Assembly (NCBI GenBank): GCA_009760855.2
Contig: WPIO01000001.1
Coordinates: 2,476,501 to 2,540,500 of the forward strand
Length of the DNA stretch: 64,000 bases
Reading direction: 5' to 3'
Source: Cristatella mucedo
Taxonomy: Eukaryota > Bryozoa > Phylactolaemata > Cristatellidae
Position 1 is the first letter of the stretch, and the number at the start of each line of letters is the position of its first letter. The position numbers and the translations under genes were made by a program. The notes under the pieces are model-generated. The model had not been told where the DNA came from. It made no database searches and saw only the letters and a program-made list of their open reading frames with translations. Shown here piece by piece: positions 63,961 through 64,000 of the stretch.

Positions 63961-64000
63961 GCATGAAGAGTAAAATTCTTACACTGACCCACAACACCGG

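Overview
The window is metazoan nuclear DNA. Coding sequence is broken into exons with GT..AG junctions, introns are long and full of repeats, and one gene is a Dishevelled homologue, a family known from animals. The phylum cannot be fixed from sequence alone. The Dishevelled copy is divergent, with an altered extreme C-terminus, which hints at an early-branching or fast-evolving lineage (inference only).

Three protein-coding loci are well supported. (1) A two-exon atypical dual-specificity phosphatase, minus strand, 24755-23060. (2) A three-exon plus-strand gene, 36603-43906, that splices without a phase conflict into a 588-residue protein. It has four predicted membrane segments in a claudin/PMP22-like layout, with three LDL-receptor class A modules in the first extracellular loop; I know of no described family with this layout, and it is the most interesting gene here. 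(3) The 3' two thirds of a Dishevelled gene, minus strand, about 61858-51827, as six exons with matching phases: end of PDZ, post-PDZ conserved block, DEP in two exons, a proline/serine-rich exon, and a last exon with the conserved C-terminal box. Its DIX exons and the start of PDZ are outside the window or not recognised. Weaker candidates are a start exon at 12512, an exon at 19792, a minus-strand exon near 27413-27635, a small cysteine-rich secreted peptide at 33537 and a possible secreted peptide at 20741.

Most of the rest is repeats. 1-5 kb: old duplicated DNA, SINE and LINE pieces. 5743-10110: a decayed Ty3-like LTR retrotransposon with 5-bp target duplications, followed by a second integrase remnant at about 10870-11560. 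12-22 kb: compound microsatellites, a GTGA minisatellite, SINEs and a young LINE tail. 23-25 kb: the phosphatase. 26-33 kb: a huge CT array, a palindrome, and a young L2-clade LINE inserted in a SINE whose empty paralogue lies 3.6 kb away. 34-44 kb: the LDLRa/four-membrane-segment gene and LINEs, one with a nested SINE. 45-63 kb: many L2-clade copies, several inside Dishevelled introns.

The LINEs end in a conserved stem-loop followed by an ATT repeat. A tRNA-type SINE family (SINE2) carries the same tail, so it probably used the LINE's reverse transcriptase. At least three other short families are present: SINE1 with a TTTA tail, a CATTA-tailed family, and the SINE that hosts the LINE. CT arrays are frequent and lie almost always in the same orientation.
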